From contig JAISWB010000025.1 in NCBI GenBank assembly GCA_031271265.1, positions 1-54,128 on the forward strand: DNA of 54,128 nt. Direction: 5' to 3'. The notes under the pieces were generated by a model that made no database searches, was not told where the DNA came from, and was given only the letters and a program-made list of their open reading frames with translations. The position numbers and the translations under genes are program-made. Source of the DNA: Desulfovibrio sp. (GTDB lineage Bacteria; Desulfobacterota; Desulfovibrionia; Desulfovibrionales; Desulfovibrionaceae). Shown here piece after piece: positions 54,069-54,128 of the stretch; positions within the stretch are counted from its first letter, which is position 1; every line of letters starts with the position of its first letter.

Positions 54069-54128
54069 GATAACAGCCCTACCTCACTGCTGTCTAAATA
54101 TCCTTTTATTGCTTCCCATGCTGCAATC
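54065..54128 (-). CDS. Partial gene cut by the window edge
   Basis: The last 20 codons (IAAWEAIKGYLDSSEVGLLS, then stop) of a gene that enters from the right, overlapping the next start by 4 bp. Too short to identify. Confidence 0.5.
   Translation of the reverse strand, partial: IAAWEAIKGYLDSSEVGLLS

Overview
The window reads as about 12.8 kb of chromosome from a fairly GC-rich, probably Desulfovibrionales-type bacterium (Bilophila/Desulfovibrio-like), followed by about 41 kb of a short-tailed (podovirus-like) phage or prophage. The host assignment is an inference from overall gene resemblance; no rRNA or tRNA is present to anchor it. No integrase, repressor or tail-sheath gene was found, so the phage is probably cut off by the right edge of the window, and its attachment sites cannot be fixed.

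Host part (1-12,790): a sigma-54 activator without a sensor domain, a type III glutamine synthetase, an HdeD-like membrane protein fused to a cysteine-peptidase-like domain, and an MFS transporter form one rightward cluster. A leftward PstI/BsuBI-type restriction-modification pair follows, then a leftward cluster of a UbiD-family decarboxylase, a 4-oxalocrotonate tautomerase-like protein and a small PAS-like protein. Structured repeats sit at 1-117, 251-305 and (inverted) 9431-9535. At 12.29-12.92 kb there is a palindromic MITE-like element, a decayed IS5-family transposase and possibly a fragment of an hcp-like gene.

Phage left arm (13,006-36,631, all on the minus strand): reading away from a strong promoter at 36.7 kb, it holds about ten small early-type genes, tail genes, an acetyltransferase-like gene, several small virion-type genes and finally a 4,481-residue polyvalent protein. 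The latter combines a DdrB/ParB-like domain, an adenine methylase, a Strawberry-notch/SNF2-type helicase, a putative metallopeptidase and a membrane-active C-terminus. Inside it, in another frame, lies a convincing 167-codon gene with its own perfect Shine-Dalgarno sequence.

Phage right arm (36,826-53,536, plus strand): small and large terminase, a SAR endolysin with two membrane proteins, portal, scaffold, N4-gp56-type capsid, head completion proteins, Ala-rich tail fibres and then a complete diversity-generating retroelement (DGR). The DGR consists of a lectin-like target gene with a 126-bp variable repeat (VR) at its 3' end, a 126-bp template repeat (TR) 238 bp downstream, and a reverse transcriptase with the DGR signature and an unusual fused C-terminal domain. 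VR and TR differ at 11 positions, every one an adenine in TR. No avd gene is visible.

The last 600 bp hold a short, degenerate CRISPR array (two good repeats, 34-bp spacer), a hairpin terminator and two overlapping leftward genes that run off the window.

The most remarkable items are the DGR with its fused RT and missing avd, and the overprinted gene inside the polyvalent protein.
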